From positions 1 through 39,371 of the forward strand of contig JAJVHZ010000046.1 of NCBI GenBank assembly GCA_022072255.1: a stretch of DNA of 39,371 bases, in the 5' to 3' direction. The notes below the pieces were generated by a model. That model worked only from the letters and a program-made list of their open reading frames with translations, searched no databases and was not told where the DNA came from. Position numbers and translations under genes: made by a program. Shown in pieces: positions 1 through 7,317 of this stretch; the first letter of the stretch is position 1, and each line of letters opens with the position of its first letter. Origin of the DNA: Gammaproteobacteria bacterium. GTDB lineage: Bacteria; Pseudomonadota; Gammaproteobacteria; JAJPIJ01.

Positions 1-1415
1 GCCGGGATGTCGGGGATGAAGACCTCGGGCACCGAGGCCGGGGTCTGCATCAGCAGGTCCTGCGTGCGCCGGTGCTTCACCAGCGTCATGAAGGCGCTGA
101 CCGCCGCCTTCGGTGTGGGATAACACGGGATTTTCTGCGCCGAGAGCAGCGCGCGCGCGGGCTCGGCGCTCGCCCCGCCCATCCAGCAGGACAGCATCGG
201 AGTGCGGCTCGCCGCCATCGGGGCGACGAGCGCGCGCGCTGCCTCCTCGCTGGACAGCAGTGCCGTGGGCACGTGCATGACCAGCACGGCGTCCACGCCC
301 GGCGCGCCGTCCAGTACGCGCAGCGCCTGCAGGTAGCGATCCGCGATGCAGTCGCCGACGATGTCCACGGGGTTGGAGCGCGACCAGTTGGCGGGCAGCA
401 CCCCGTCCAGCGCCGCGATCGTCTCCGGCGCGAGGGTGGCGAGCGTGCCGCCCTTGGTGGTCACCGAGTCGGCGGCCAGCACACCGGGACCGCCGCCGTT
501 GGTCAGGATCGCCAGCCGATCGCCGCCGAGCGCACGCCGCGACAGCGCCAGCGTCTCCGCTGCGTCGAACAGCGCCTCCACCGAGTCCACCAGCACGATG
601 CCGGCGCGCTGCAGGGCGCTCTCGTAGACGGAATAGCTGCCGGCCAGCGCGCCGGTGTGCGAGCGCGCGGCGCGCACGCCCGCCTCGTGCCGCCCGGCCT
701 TGATGGCGATGACGGGCTTGTTGCGGCTCACCGCCCGCGCCGCCGACAGGAACTTGCGCGGCGCGGTGATGCCCTCCACGTACAACAGCACGCCGCGGGT
801 GTGGCTGTCCGAGCCCAGGTAATCCAGCACGTCGCCGAAATCGACGTCCAGCATGTCGCCCAGCGACACCACCTGGGTGAAGCCGATGCCGTTGGTGCCG
901 GCCCAGTCGATGACCGCGGTGCACAGGGCGCCGGACTGCGCCACGAAGGCGAGCGAACCGGGCTGCGCGGCCATGTGCGCGAAGCTCGCATTCATGCGGA
1001 TGCCGGGACTGAGCAGGCCGACGCAGTTCGGGCCGAGGATCCGCAGGCCGTGCGGGCGGGCGGCGTCGAGCAGGGCCTGGCGCGGGGTCGCACCGGACTC
1101 GCCGAAGCCGGCGCTGATGACGATGGCCGCCCTGGTGCCGTGGCGGCCGAGTGCGTCGATGAGGCCGGCGACGGTGGCGGCCGGGGTGCAGATGACTGCG
1201 AGGTCCGGGCTGTCCGGCAGGCTCGCGACGTCGGGCCAGGCCTTCAGCCCCTGGATCTCCTCGTGCTTCGGATTGACCGGAAAGATGGCGCCCGCGTAAC
1301 CGGCGGCGACGAGATTGCGCAGCACCACCTGGCCCACGGCGTGCGGCCGCCCGGTGGCGCCGATCACGGCCACCGAGCGGGGCGCGAACAGCCGATCGAG
1401 GTTCAGCGTGCTCAT
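1..1415 (-). CDS. ADP-forming acyl-CoA synthetase / Pat-like protein, 3' end cut by window edge
   Basis: Reads from ATG at 1415 to the left edge without a stop, so at least 471 residues are present and the C-terminus is missing. The N-terminus (LFAPRSVAVIGATGRP) is the CoA-binding Rossmann domain of NDP-forming acyl-CoA synthetases. It is followed by a succinyl-CoA-synthetase-like ligase region with the conserved phosphohistidine motif RSHTGALAG. The reading is still open after the ligase region (QDLLMQTPASVP), as in long forms that continue into ATP-grasp and often a GNAT domain (PatZ/Pat type), rather than in the short alpha subunit. Family role: acyl-CoA plus ADP and phosphate interconversion, or CoA-dependent protein lysine acetylation when GNAT is present. 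Whether GNAT is present cannot be seen. No clear Shine-Dalgarno precedes the start. It lies 92 nt downstream of the AcuB-like gene, same strand, probably same transcript. Confidence 0.85.
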   Translation of the reverse strand, partial: MSTLNLDRLFAPRSVAVIGATGRPHAVGQVVLRNLVAAGYAGAIFPVNPKHEEIQGLKAWPDVASLPDSPDLAVICTPAATVAGLIDALGRHGTRAAIVISAGFGESGATPRQALLDAARPHGLRILGPNCVGLLSPGIRMNASFAHMAAQPGSLAFVAQSGALCTAVIDWAGTNGIGFTQVVSLGDMLDVDFGDVLDYLGSDSHTRGVLLYVEGITAPRKFLSAARAVSRNKPVIAIKAGRHEAGVRAARSHTGALAGSYSVYESALQRAGIVLVDSVEALFDAAETLALSRRALGGDRLAILTNGGGPGVLAADSVTTKGGTLATLAPETIAALDGVLPANWSRSNPVDIVGDCIADRYLQALRVLDGAPGVDAVLVMHVPTALLSSEEAARALVAPMAASRTPMLSCWMGGASAEPARALLSAQKIPCYPTPKAAVSAFMTLVKHRRTQDLLMQTPASVPEVFIPDIP

Positions 1416-1507
1416 GACGGTCGCGTGTCCACGTCCGAAATCTGACAGTCATCCATGACCGTCGCCGATCCGGATGCCGTCGTGGCCGCGGAGACCGTCG
1501 CCGGACG

Positions 1508-1960
1508 TTACGCGGGCGTCCAGGCGTCGACCAGTGCGCGCAGGATGTCGGTCTCGGTCAGCAGGCCGCGCAGCTTGCGGTTCTCGTCGACCACCGGCAG
1601 GCAGCCGATCTTTTGATCGAGCATCAGGCGCGCCGCATCCACCAGCGTCGTCGCGGCGGTGACGGTCACGGGCTGCAGGGTCATGATCTGCTGCACGGTC
1701 AGCTTCTCGAGCAGGTGCTGCTGCTCCCAGACCTTCAGCGCGATCGCCTCCGAGGGCTCCGCCTCGAGGAGGTCCGTGCGGGTGACCACACCGACCAGCT
1801 CGCCGCCGACGAGCACCGGAAGGTGGCGGATGCGCTGCTTGTTCATCAGGTAGCGCGCATCCGACAGGGTCGCATCGGGCGCCAGCGAGAAGGGGAAGGG
1901 CGCCATGCAGTCGCTGACTCGCAGCGTGGTGGGATCCGTCGTATTCTTCGACTTGAACAT
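1508..1960 (-). CDS. Tandem CBS-domain protein (AcuB-like)
   Basis: A 150-residue soluble protein made almost wholly of two CBS motifs: one around RIRHLPVLVGGELVGVVTRTD and one around QKIGCLPVVDENRKLRGLL. Such pairs (Bateman modules) bind adenine nucleotides or related ligands and act as energy sensors. I start at the ATG at 1960 (MFKSKN). An upstream in-frame ATG at 2050 would add 30 basic residues that lie inside the preceding gene. The start falls 5 nt after the stop of the CoA-disulfide reductase gene, so translation is probably coupled. In Bacillus, AcuB (CBS) is encoded with AcuA (acetyltransferase) and AcuC (deacetylase); here a Pat-like ligase and an AcuC-like protein lie in the same run of genes. 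The ligand and partner are not shown by the sequence. Confidence 0.88.
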   Translation of the reverse strand: MFKSKNTTDPTTLRVSDCMAPFPFSLAPDATLSDARYLMNKQRIRHLPVLVGGELVGVVTRTDLLEAEPSEAIALKVWEQQHLLEKLTVQQIMTLQPVTVTAATTLVDAARLMLDQKIGCLPVVDENRKLRGLLTETDILRALVDAWTPA

Positions 1961-1965
1961 GATGC

Positions 1966-3696
1966 TCAGGCGGCGCAGCCGGGATCGGCGCTTGCCGCGA
2001 GTCTCTCCTCGGCGTGTGGAACGAATGGTACACCAGGCCGGCCGGTGCACAGCGGTGTGCGGTGGTAGCTGCAGAAGGTCTTCGAGCCGCCCGCCAGGGT
2101 CCTGACCCCCCCGTATCCGGACTGCACCAGCACGCGGTGCGCGAGGTAGCTGCGAAAGCCGACGCGGCAGTAGAGGAATACGGATCTCCCGGCGGGGATC
2201 TCGCGCAAGCGCTGGCGCAGCTCCCCGAGAGGGATGTTGGTGGCCTCCGGGATGTGCCAGGCCCGGTACTCGATCGGGCTGCGCAGGTCGATGATCGTGC
2301 CGCCCTGGGTCACCTGCGGATAGTCCTCCGCGTACCAGAGATCGACATCGCCGCGCAGCAGGTTGCTGCCGATGAATCCGGCCATGTTGACCGGATCCTT
2401 GGCCGCGCCGTATGGCGGCGCATAGGCGAGCTCGAGCTCCTCGAGATCGAAGATGGTCATGCCCGCGCGCAGCGCGGTGGCCAGCACGTCGATGCGCTTG
2501 TCCACGCCGTCGAAGCCGACGACCTGCGCGCCGAGCAGCCTGCCTTCCCCGGGCGAGAACAGCACCTTCATGTGCATCGGCGCGGTCCCGGGATAGTAGC
2601 TGGCGTGGCCGGAGGGGTGCAGATAGACCTTGCGATAGGGCGTGCCGCGGCGCTTCAGCGCCTTCTCCGAGGCGCCGGTGCCGCCGCCCGTCATCTCGAA
2701 CACCTTGAGGATCGCGGTGCCCTGGGTGCCGCCGTAGCGGGTATCGCGGCCGAAGATGTGATCGGCGACGATGCGGCCCTGGCGGTTGCCGGGGCCGGCG
2801 AGCGGCACCACGGTCATCTCGCCGCTCACGGTGTCCACCACCTCGACGGCGTCGCCGGCGGCGTAGATGTTCTGATCGGAGGTGCGCATCCGATCGTCGA
2901 CCTTGATGCCGCCGTGCGCGCCGAGGTCCAGGCCGGCGGCCAGTGCGAGCTGCGTGTCGGGCCGCACCCCCGCGGCCATGACGACGATGTCCGCGTGCAG
3001 GACCGCCCCGTTGGCGAGCGTCACCGCGACGCGGCCGTTGGCGTCCGCGAAGGCGGCGGCGGCCGTGCCCAGGTGCAGCCGCACGCCGTGGTACTCCAGG
3101 TGGTACTGGAGATCCCGCGCCATCTCCGCGTCGAGCGGCGGCATGATCTGGTTCGCCATCTCCACCAGGTCGATCTCCAGGCCGCCGTGGCGCAGGTTCT
3201 CGGCCATCTCCACACCGATGTAGCCGCCGCCGATGACCACCGCGCGGCGCGCCTGCACCTGGAGATCGCGGATGATGGCATCCATGTCCTCGATGTTGCG
3301 CAGGGTGTGGATGCGCGGATGGTCTATCCCGGGCAGCGGCGGGCGGATGGGATGCGCGCCCGGGCAGAGCACGAGGCGGTCGTAGGCCTCGGTGTACCTG
3401 CGGCCGGTCTGCAGTTCGGTGACCTCGACGGTCCGCCGCGCGCGGTCGATCGCCGTCACCTCGTGACCGATGCGCACATCGAGGTTGAGGGTCTCGGCCA
3501 GCGTCTGCGGGGTCTGCAGCAGCAGTGCCTCGCGATGCTCGATCTCACCGCCGATGTGATACGGCAGGCCGCAGTTGGCGAAAGAGACGTGCTGCGTGCG
3601 CTCGATGACGACGATCTCCGCGGCTTCCGACAGACGCCGCGACCTCGCCGCCGCCGACATGCCCGCGGCGACGCCGCCCACCACGACCACCTTCAT
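1966..3696 (-). CDS. CoA-disulfide reductase / rhodanese fusion (NAD(P)H:FAD oxidoreductase)
   Basis: A 576-residue cytoplasmic flavoprotein. Residues 1-30 carry the FAD Rossmann motif (VVVGGVAAGMSAA). The single redox cysteine of the CoA-disulfide reductase family is Cys42 in SFANCGLPYHIGG. A second Rossmann motif (VVIGGGYIGVEMAE) binds NAD(P)H, the FAD-closing motif is IYAAGDAVEV, and the paired tyrosines of the family occur in LAYAPPYGAAKDPVN. The C-terminal ~110 residues form a rhodanese domain with active-site Cys near residue 510 (YCRVGFRSYLAHR). Fusions of this type reduce CoA-disulfide, CoA-persulfide or polysulfide and can deliver sulfane sulfur. The tail after the rhodanese domain adds three cysteines (TFCSYHRTPLCTG, PGCAA) that I cannot assign. 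The gene sits 4 nt after the DUF2892 gene; persulfide handling fits the sulfide dehydrogenase genes next door. Confidence 0.92.
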   Translation of the reverse strand: MKVVVVGGVAAGMSAAARSRRLSEAAEIVVIERTQHVSFANCGLPYHIGGEIEHREALLLQTPQTLAETLNLDVRIGHEVTAIDRARRTVEVTELQTGRRYTEAYDRLVLCPGAHPIRPPLPGIDHPRIHTLRNIEDMDAIIRDLQVQARRAVVIGGGYIGVEMAENLRHGGLEIDLVEMANQIMPPLDAEMARDLQYHLEYHGVRLHLGTAAAAFADANGRVAVTLANGAVLHADIVVMAAGVRPDTQLALAAGLDLGAHGGIKVDDRMRTSDQNIYAAGDAVEVVDTVSGEMTVVPLAGPGNRQGRIVADHIFGRDTRYGGTQGTAILKVFEMTGGGTGASEKALKRRGTPYRKVYLHPSGHASYYPGTAPMHMKVLFSPGEGRLLGAQVVGFDGVDKRIDVLATALRAGMTIFDLEELELAYAPPYGAAKDPVNMAGFIGSNLLRGDVDLWYAEDYPQVTQGGTIIDLRSPIEYRAWHIPEATNIPLGELRQRLREIPAGRSVFLYCRVGFRSYLAHRVLVQSGYGGVRTLAGGSKTFCSYHRTPLCTGRPGVPFVPHAEERLAASADPGCAA

Positions 3697-3700
3697 GGGG

Positions 3701-3886
3701 TCAGGAGGACTTGGCCGTGTTGATGCCCAGCATCGACCACGCCGGGCACCATCGTATCAGGCCGGTGGCGAGCGGTATCAGGCCGATGACGCCCCACCAG
3801 CTGCCGAGCAGGAAGCCGGCGGCGATGATGAGGACACCGGCGACGATGCGAACGATGCGTTCGGTCTGCCCCACGTTGCATTGCAT
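3701..3886 (-). CDS. DUF2892 (YgaP-like) small inner-membrane protein
   Basis: A 61-residue protein with two hydrophobic helices (IVRIVAGVLIIAAGFLLGSW and VIGLIPLATGLIRWCPAW). It matches the DUF2892 family, which occurs as the membrane half of the rhodanese YgaP and as stand-alone genes near rhodaneses. The conserved Cys of the terminal segment (RWCPAWSMLGI) is present. An excellent Shine-Dalgarno (AGGAGGGG) precedes the ATG. The stop lies 4 nt before the CoA-disulfide-reductase/rhodanese start. Inference: it is the separated membrane partner of the rhodanese domain encoded next, giving a split YgaP-like arrangement. No enzymatic function is evident. Confidence 0.9.
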   Translation of the reverse strand: MQCNVGQTERIVRIVAGVLIIAAGFLLGSWWGVIGLIPLATGLIRWCPAWSMLGINTAKSS

Positions 3887-3942
3887 GGCTGCCCCTCCTC
3901 CACGACGATGGAGATCGCTCGCGGTGCGAGCGGACCGGGACG

Positions 3943-3984
3943 ATTATCGATGCGCCGCGGCGCTGCGGCCTTGATCAGGGTCAT
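3943..3984 (-). promoter_or_regulatory. Candidate class II FNR/ANR-type promoter for the DUF2892-CoA reductase genes
   Basis: On the minus strand, ATGAC-CCTG-ATCAA (3971-3984) matches 8 of 10 defined bases of the FNR consensus TTGAT-N4-ATCAA. If its centre (3977.5) is at -41.5, the -10 hexamer should occupy 3943-3948, and that hexamer is GATAAT (5 of 6 to TATAAT). The site overlaps the stop codon of the deacetylase gene and lies 85 nt upstream of the DUF2892 start. A short hairpin (CGCTCGC/GCGAGCG) near 3915-3931 would fall in the leader. Inferred from pattern only. Confidence 0.4.
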
Positions 3985-4904
3985 TCCAGTCCCAGCAGGG
4001 TGCGGACGTGGGTGGTGGCGCTGCGGCCGAGCGCGGACAGGGCATAACCGCCTTCCAGGGTCGAGACGACGCGATCGGCGGCGAATTCGCCCGCCAGATG
4101 CATGATTGCCTTGGTCACCCAGAGGTAGTCGGACTCCACCAGGTTGAGGTTGGCCAGCGGGTCCTCGCGATGCGCGTCGAAGCCGGCGGAGATGTAGATC
4201 ATCTGCGGCTCGAAGGCCGTGATCGCGGGGAACCACTGCTCGCTCAGCGCGGTGCGGAACTCCCGCCCGCCGGCGCCCGCGGGCAGCGGCACGTTGACGC
4301 GCTGGCCGGGGATCGAGGGCCCGGCCCGGTAGGGATACAAGGGATGCTGGAAGGAGGAGCAGAGCAGAACGCGCGGATCGCCGTTGAAGATGTCCTCGCT
4401 GCCGTTGCCGTGGTGGACGTCGAAATCGACCAGCGCGACGCGCTCCAGGCCGTGCGCGTCGAGGGCGTGCAGGATGCCGACGGCGACGTTGTTGAAGAAA
4501 CAGAAGCCCATCGCGCGGTCGCGCTCCGCGTGATGTCCCGGCGGGCGCACGCTGCAGAAGGCGTTCCTTTCCCTGCCCGCCAGCACCAGGTCGGTGGCCA
4601 GCACCAGCGCGCCGGCGGCATGCAGCGCAGCATCGAGCGTGTGCGGGTCCATGGCCGTGTCCGGATCGATGCGCACCAGTCCCGACTGCGGTGCGGCGGC
4701 GATGATCTCCTCCACGTGCCGCATGGAATGCGCTCGCGCCAGTTGCTCGGCGGTGGCCTTCGGCGCGCTGTATTGATGGAGATAATCCATGATCCCGGCG
4801 GCCTTCAGCCGGTCCTCGATGGCATGCAGGCGGCCGGGACACTCCGGGTGATCCGGCAGCATCTCGTGCTTCAGGCAGTCGCTGTGGCTGATGAAGGCCG
4901 TCAT
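3981..4904 (-). CDS. Histone-deacetylase-family protein (AcuC / acetylpolyamine amidohydrolase-like)
   Basis: A 307-residue zinc hydrolase of the class I/II deacetylase superfamily, full length and apparently active. Visible catalytic residues are the His pair at 124-125 (RPPGHHAERD), zinc ligands Asp162 and His164 (VDFDVHHGNG), Asp243 (SAGFDAHRED) and the transition-state Tyr287 (EGGYALSALG). Bacterial members remove acetyl groups from lysines (AcuC acting on acetyl-CoA synthetase) or polyamines; the sequence alone does not choose between these. I start at ATG 4904 because MTAFISHSDC matches the usual N-terminus; no clear ribosome-binding site precedes it. It is divergent from fccA and is the first of a minus-strand run that includes an ADP-forming acyl-CoA synthetase, suggesting a role in reversible acylation. 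Confidence 0.93.
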   Translation of the reverse strand: MTAFISHSDCLKHEMLPDHPECPGRLHAIEDRLKAAGIMDYLHQYSAPKATAEQLARAHSMRHVEEIIAAAPQSGLVRIDPDTAMDPHTLDAALHAAGALVLATDLVLAGRERNAFCSVRPPGHHAERDRAMGFCFFNNVAVGILHALDAHGLERVALVDFDVHHGNGSEDIFNGDPRVLLCSSFQHPLYPYRAGPSIPGQRVNVPLPAGAGGREFRTALSEQWFPAITAFEPQMIYISAGFDAHREDPLANLNLVESDYLWVTKAIMHLAGEFAADRVVSTLEGGYALSALGRSATTHVRTLLGLE

Positions 4905-4943
4905 CGGTCGGCGCGGGAACCTCGGTCGGCGGAGCGACTCCAA

Positions 4944-4970
4944 TTGGTGCGGGGCCGGAGGAAGTATAAT
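4944..4970 (+). promoter_or_regulatory. Candidate promoter of fccAB with a perfect TATAAT -10
   Basis: TATAAT at 4965-4970 is preceded by TTGGTG at 4944-4949 with a short 15-nt spacer. The -10 lies only 18 nt before the GTG start of fccA, and the Shine-Dalgarno (GGGGGAG, 4975-4981) begins 4 nt after it, so the transcript would have a leader of about 12 nt. The weak -35 suggests an activator or a different true start. Confidence 0.35.
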
Positions 4971-4988
4971 CCGCGGGGGAGACCGACC

Positions 4989-5339
4989 GTGACAGGATCC
5001 CGAGGAAAATTGTTCGCACGAGCGCTGGCGGCAGCGGCCGGCCTGTCGCTGATGGCGGGCGTCGATGCGGCCGAACCGGCGCCGGCGGGTCCGTCGGTCG
5101 AGGCATTGTCCTTCAATTGTTATACCTGCCACGGGCCCGACGGGCGCAGCCCTGCCGCGATGCCCAGCCTGCAGGGCAAGCATGCGGACTACCTCCTGCG
5201 GCGGCTGCTCGAGTTCAAGCAGGGCAAGGGACACCCCACCATCATGGACCGCATTGCGCGCGGCTACAGCGACGAGGAGCTGGCGGATATCGCCGCGTAC
5301 ATCGCGGCGCAGACTCCTTCCACGGGTGAGCGCCGGTGA
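4989..5339 (+). CDS. fccA: Sulfide dehydrogenase cytochrome c subunit (flavocytochrome c, monoheme)
   Basis: A 116-residue periplasmic cytochrome c. The start is GTG at 4989, placed 7 nt after GGGGGAG; the long upstream open frame is a shadow of the deacetylase gene. Residues 1-26 form a signal peptide (LFARALAAAAGLSLMAG then VDAAEP). A single haem site CYTCH follows, with a likely axial Met in the segment HPTIMDRIA and a C-terminal helix (ELADIAAYIAAQ) typical of class I cytochromes c. The Allochromatium FccA is diheme, whereas short monoheme forms occur in green sulfur bacteria and many other sulfur oxidisers. It accepts electrons from the FAD of FccB as sulfide is oxidised in the periplasm. 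The stop overlaps the GTG of fccB by 4 nt (GTGA). Confidence 0.92.
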   Translation: MTGSRGKLFARALAAAAGLSLMAGVDAAEPAPAGPSVEALSFNCYTCHGPDGRSPAAMPSLQGKHADYLLRRLLEFKQGKGHPTIMDRIARGYSDEELADIAAYIAAQTPSTGERR

Positions 5340-6613
5340 GCCGGGAGCCGATGCACCGCCGGCGGTTCCTGCGCAGTCTCGGCGCACTCGCGGCACTGCC
5401 GTCGGCCGTGCGCGCGGGCGGCACGCGGGGCAGGGTGCTCATCGCCGGCGGCGGGTTCGCCGGCGCCACCTGCGCGCGTTATCTGCGTCGCATCGCGCCG
5501 GACCTGCGGGTGACGGTGGTCGACCCGGAGCAGAACTACGTGACCTGCCCGATGAGCAACTGGGTCCTGGACGGCCTGCGGAGCGTGGAGGATCTGACCT
5601 TGCGGCGCGACGCGCTGGCCGGCTCGGGCGTGGAGATCGTCCAGGACGCGGTGGTGGAGATCGACGGCAACCGGCGCCAGGCGCGGCTGCGCGGCGGGAA
5701 GGCGCTCGATTACGACCGCGCGGTGGTGGCACCGGGCGTGCAGCTCCGGTGGGGCATGCCCGAGGGCTACGACGAGGCGGCTGCCGAGAAGATGCCGCAC
5801 GCCTGGCTGGCGGGCCCGCAGACGGCACTGCTGCACCGGCAGCTTCTATCGATGGACGACGGCGGCGTGGTCGTCATCAGCGTGCCGGCCGCACCGTTCC
5901 GCTGCCCGCCGGGACCTTACGAGCGCGCCAGTCTCATCGCGCATTACCTCAGGCAGAACAAGCCCGCATCGAAGGTCCTCATCCTCGACGGCAACGAGAA
6001 GTTCTCCAAGCAGGCGTTGTTCGAGGAGGCGTGGCGGGCGCTGTACCCGGGGTTGATCGAGTGGGTGCCGATCACGGAAGACGGCGCCGTCATACGCGTG
6101 GATCCCGCCACGATGACGCTGCACACGAACCTCGAGGAGCACGCCGCCGCCGTCGCCAACGTGATCCCCGCGCAGCGCGCCGGCCAGCTCGCCATCGACG
6201 CCGGGCTGGCCGACAAGTCGGGCTGGTGCCCGGTGGATCCGCACACTTTCGAGTCGCGGCACATGCCCGGCGTGCACGTCATCGGCGATGCCGCCATCGC
6301 CAATCCGATGCCGAAGTCGGCCTCGTCTGCCAACAGCCAGGCGAAGAACTGCGCCCTGGCTATACGTGCCTTGCTCCGGGGCGAAGTCCCCGGCGAACCG
6401 TCGCTGCACAACACCTGCTACAGCCTGGTCGCGCCCGGCTACGCCATCTCGGTCAACGACATCTATCGTCTCCGGGAAGGCAGGATCGCCACCGTCGAGG
6501 GCAGCGGCGGCGTGAGCCCGCTCGCCGCCAGCGAGGAATTCCGCGCCAGGGAGGCGGAGTACGACCAGGGCTGGTACGAGAGCATCGTCGCCGATTCGTT
6601 CGGCGCGGCCTGA
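5336..6613 (+). CDS. fccB: Sulfide dehydrogenase flavoprotein subunit (flavocytochrome c)
   Basis: A 425-residue exported flavoprotein of the sulfide:quinone reductase superfamily. It begins with a twin-arginine-like signal (MHRRRFLRSLGALAAL), consistent with folding around FAD before export. The FAD-binding motif is VLIAGGGFAGATCARY. Cys71 in YVTCPMSNW corresponds to the covalent FAD cysteine (Cys42 of Allochromatium). Cys190 (FRCPPGPYER) and Cys361 (HNTCYSLVAP) correspond to the catalytic disulfide pair Cys161/Cys337; the 119-residue spacing between the first two is the same as in that protein. It oxidises sulfide to sulfur or polysulfide and passes electrons to FccA. The GTG start overlaps the fccA stop, implying translational coupling. 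No sox genes are adjacent. Confidence 0.95.
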   Translation: MSREPMHRRRFLRSLGALAALPSAVRAGGTRGRVLIAGGGFAGATCARYLRRIAPDLRVTVVDPEQNYVTCPMSNWVLDGLRSVEDLTLRRDALAGSGVEIVQDAVVEIDGNRRQARLRGGKALDYDRAVVAPGVQLRWGMPEGYDEAAAEKMPHAWLAGPQTALLHRQLLSMDDGGVVVISVPAAPFRCPPGPYERASLIAHYLRQNKPASKVLILDGNEKFSKQALFEEAWRALYPGLIEWVPITEDGAVIRVDPATMTLHTNLEEHAAAVANVIPAQRAGQLAIDAGLADKSGWCPVDPHTFESRHMPGVHVIGDAAIANPMPKSASSANSQAKNCALAIRALLRGEVPGEPSLHNTCYSLVAPGYAISVNDIYRLREGRIATVEGSGGVSPLAASEEFRAREAEYDQGWYESIVADSFGAA

Positions 6614-6762
6614 ACGTCCCGGCCGGTTTGCCGACCGGGCGCGGGCTTCGTGCGCGGCGTGCGGACGGCGATTGCCCGTACGAGTCGCCAGAATGCGGCG
6701 CGGCAACGGCGGCGCATCTGCGGAAGAGACGAGGCTTTCATCCACCACGGAGACGACGATCT

Positions 6763-7125
6763 ATGAGCGACGGTGAGCGGATGCGGCGTGCGGTCATGGG
6801 GGATGAATTCGTCGATCGCGCGCTCGCCGGCGCCGACGATTTCTCGCGGCCGCTGCAGGACTACATCAACGATCACTGCTGGGGCGCGGTGTGGACCCGG
6901 GAGGGGCTCGATCACCGTACCCGCAGTCTCGTCACTCTCGCCATCCTGGTCGCCCTGCGCGCGCCGCAGGAGCTGAAGGGTCATGTGCGCGGCGCGCTGC
7001 ACAACGGTGCCACGCGCCAGGAGATACGGGAGACGCTGCTGCACGCGGCTGCCTACGCGGGCACGCCGGCGGCCGTCGAGGCATTTCGCGCCGCCCGCGA
7101 GGTGCTGGCGGACGCAGGCGCCTGA
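6763..7125 (+). CDS. Carboxymuconolactone decarboxylase / AhpD-superfamily protein (PcaC-like)
   Basis: A 120-residue, all-helical protein matching the PcaC branch of the carboxymuconolactone decarboxylase family. Typical segments are DHCWGAVWTREGLDHRTRSL and ELKGHVRGALHNGATRQEI, followed by LLHAAAYAGTPAAVEAF. The CXXC redox pair of AhpD is absent, so peroxidase-reductase activity is unlikely. Genuine PcaC acts in protocatechuate breakdown, but no other pca gene is visible here. Start ATG 6763 is preceded by GGAG about 10 nt upstream. It lies 149 nt downstream of fccB on the same strand; whether it shares that transcript is unclear. The substrate is unknown in this context. Confidence 0.85.
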   Translation: MSDGERMRRAVMGDEFVDRALAGADDFSRPLQDYINDHCWGAVWTREGLDHRTRSLVTLAILVALRAPQELKGHVRGALHNGATRQEIRETLLHAAAYAGTPAAVEAFRAAREVLADAGA

Positions 7126-7317
7126 GCCTGCAGCGGCGGCCGAACGCGCTGCCAGGCGCGCACTTCCGCAGGCAGGGCCGGCGATGAGGCTCATCGCACG
7201 GCGGTTCGGCGTCTTGACCGGCGGCAAGGCCGTCGTGCGCATTCCCGAATAGCATCGTCACCGGAACGCACGCGTAACCAGGCCGTTGCCCCCGCGACGC
7301 GCGCGTGGCGCACCTGC

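Noticed and set aside
7183-7251. 22-codon ORF (MRLIARRFGVLTGG...) ahead of the P2 ATPase gene
   Set aside because: No ribosome-binding site, no conserved feature, and short ORFs are frequent in such sequence.
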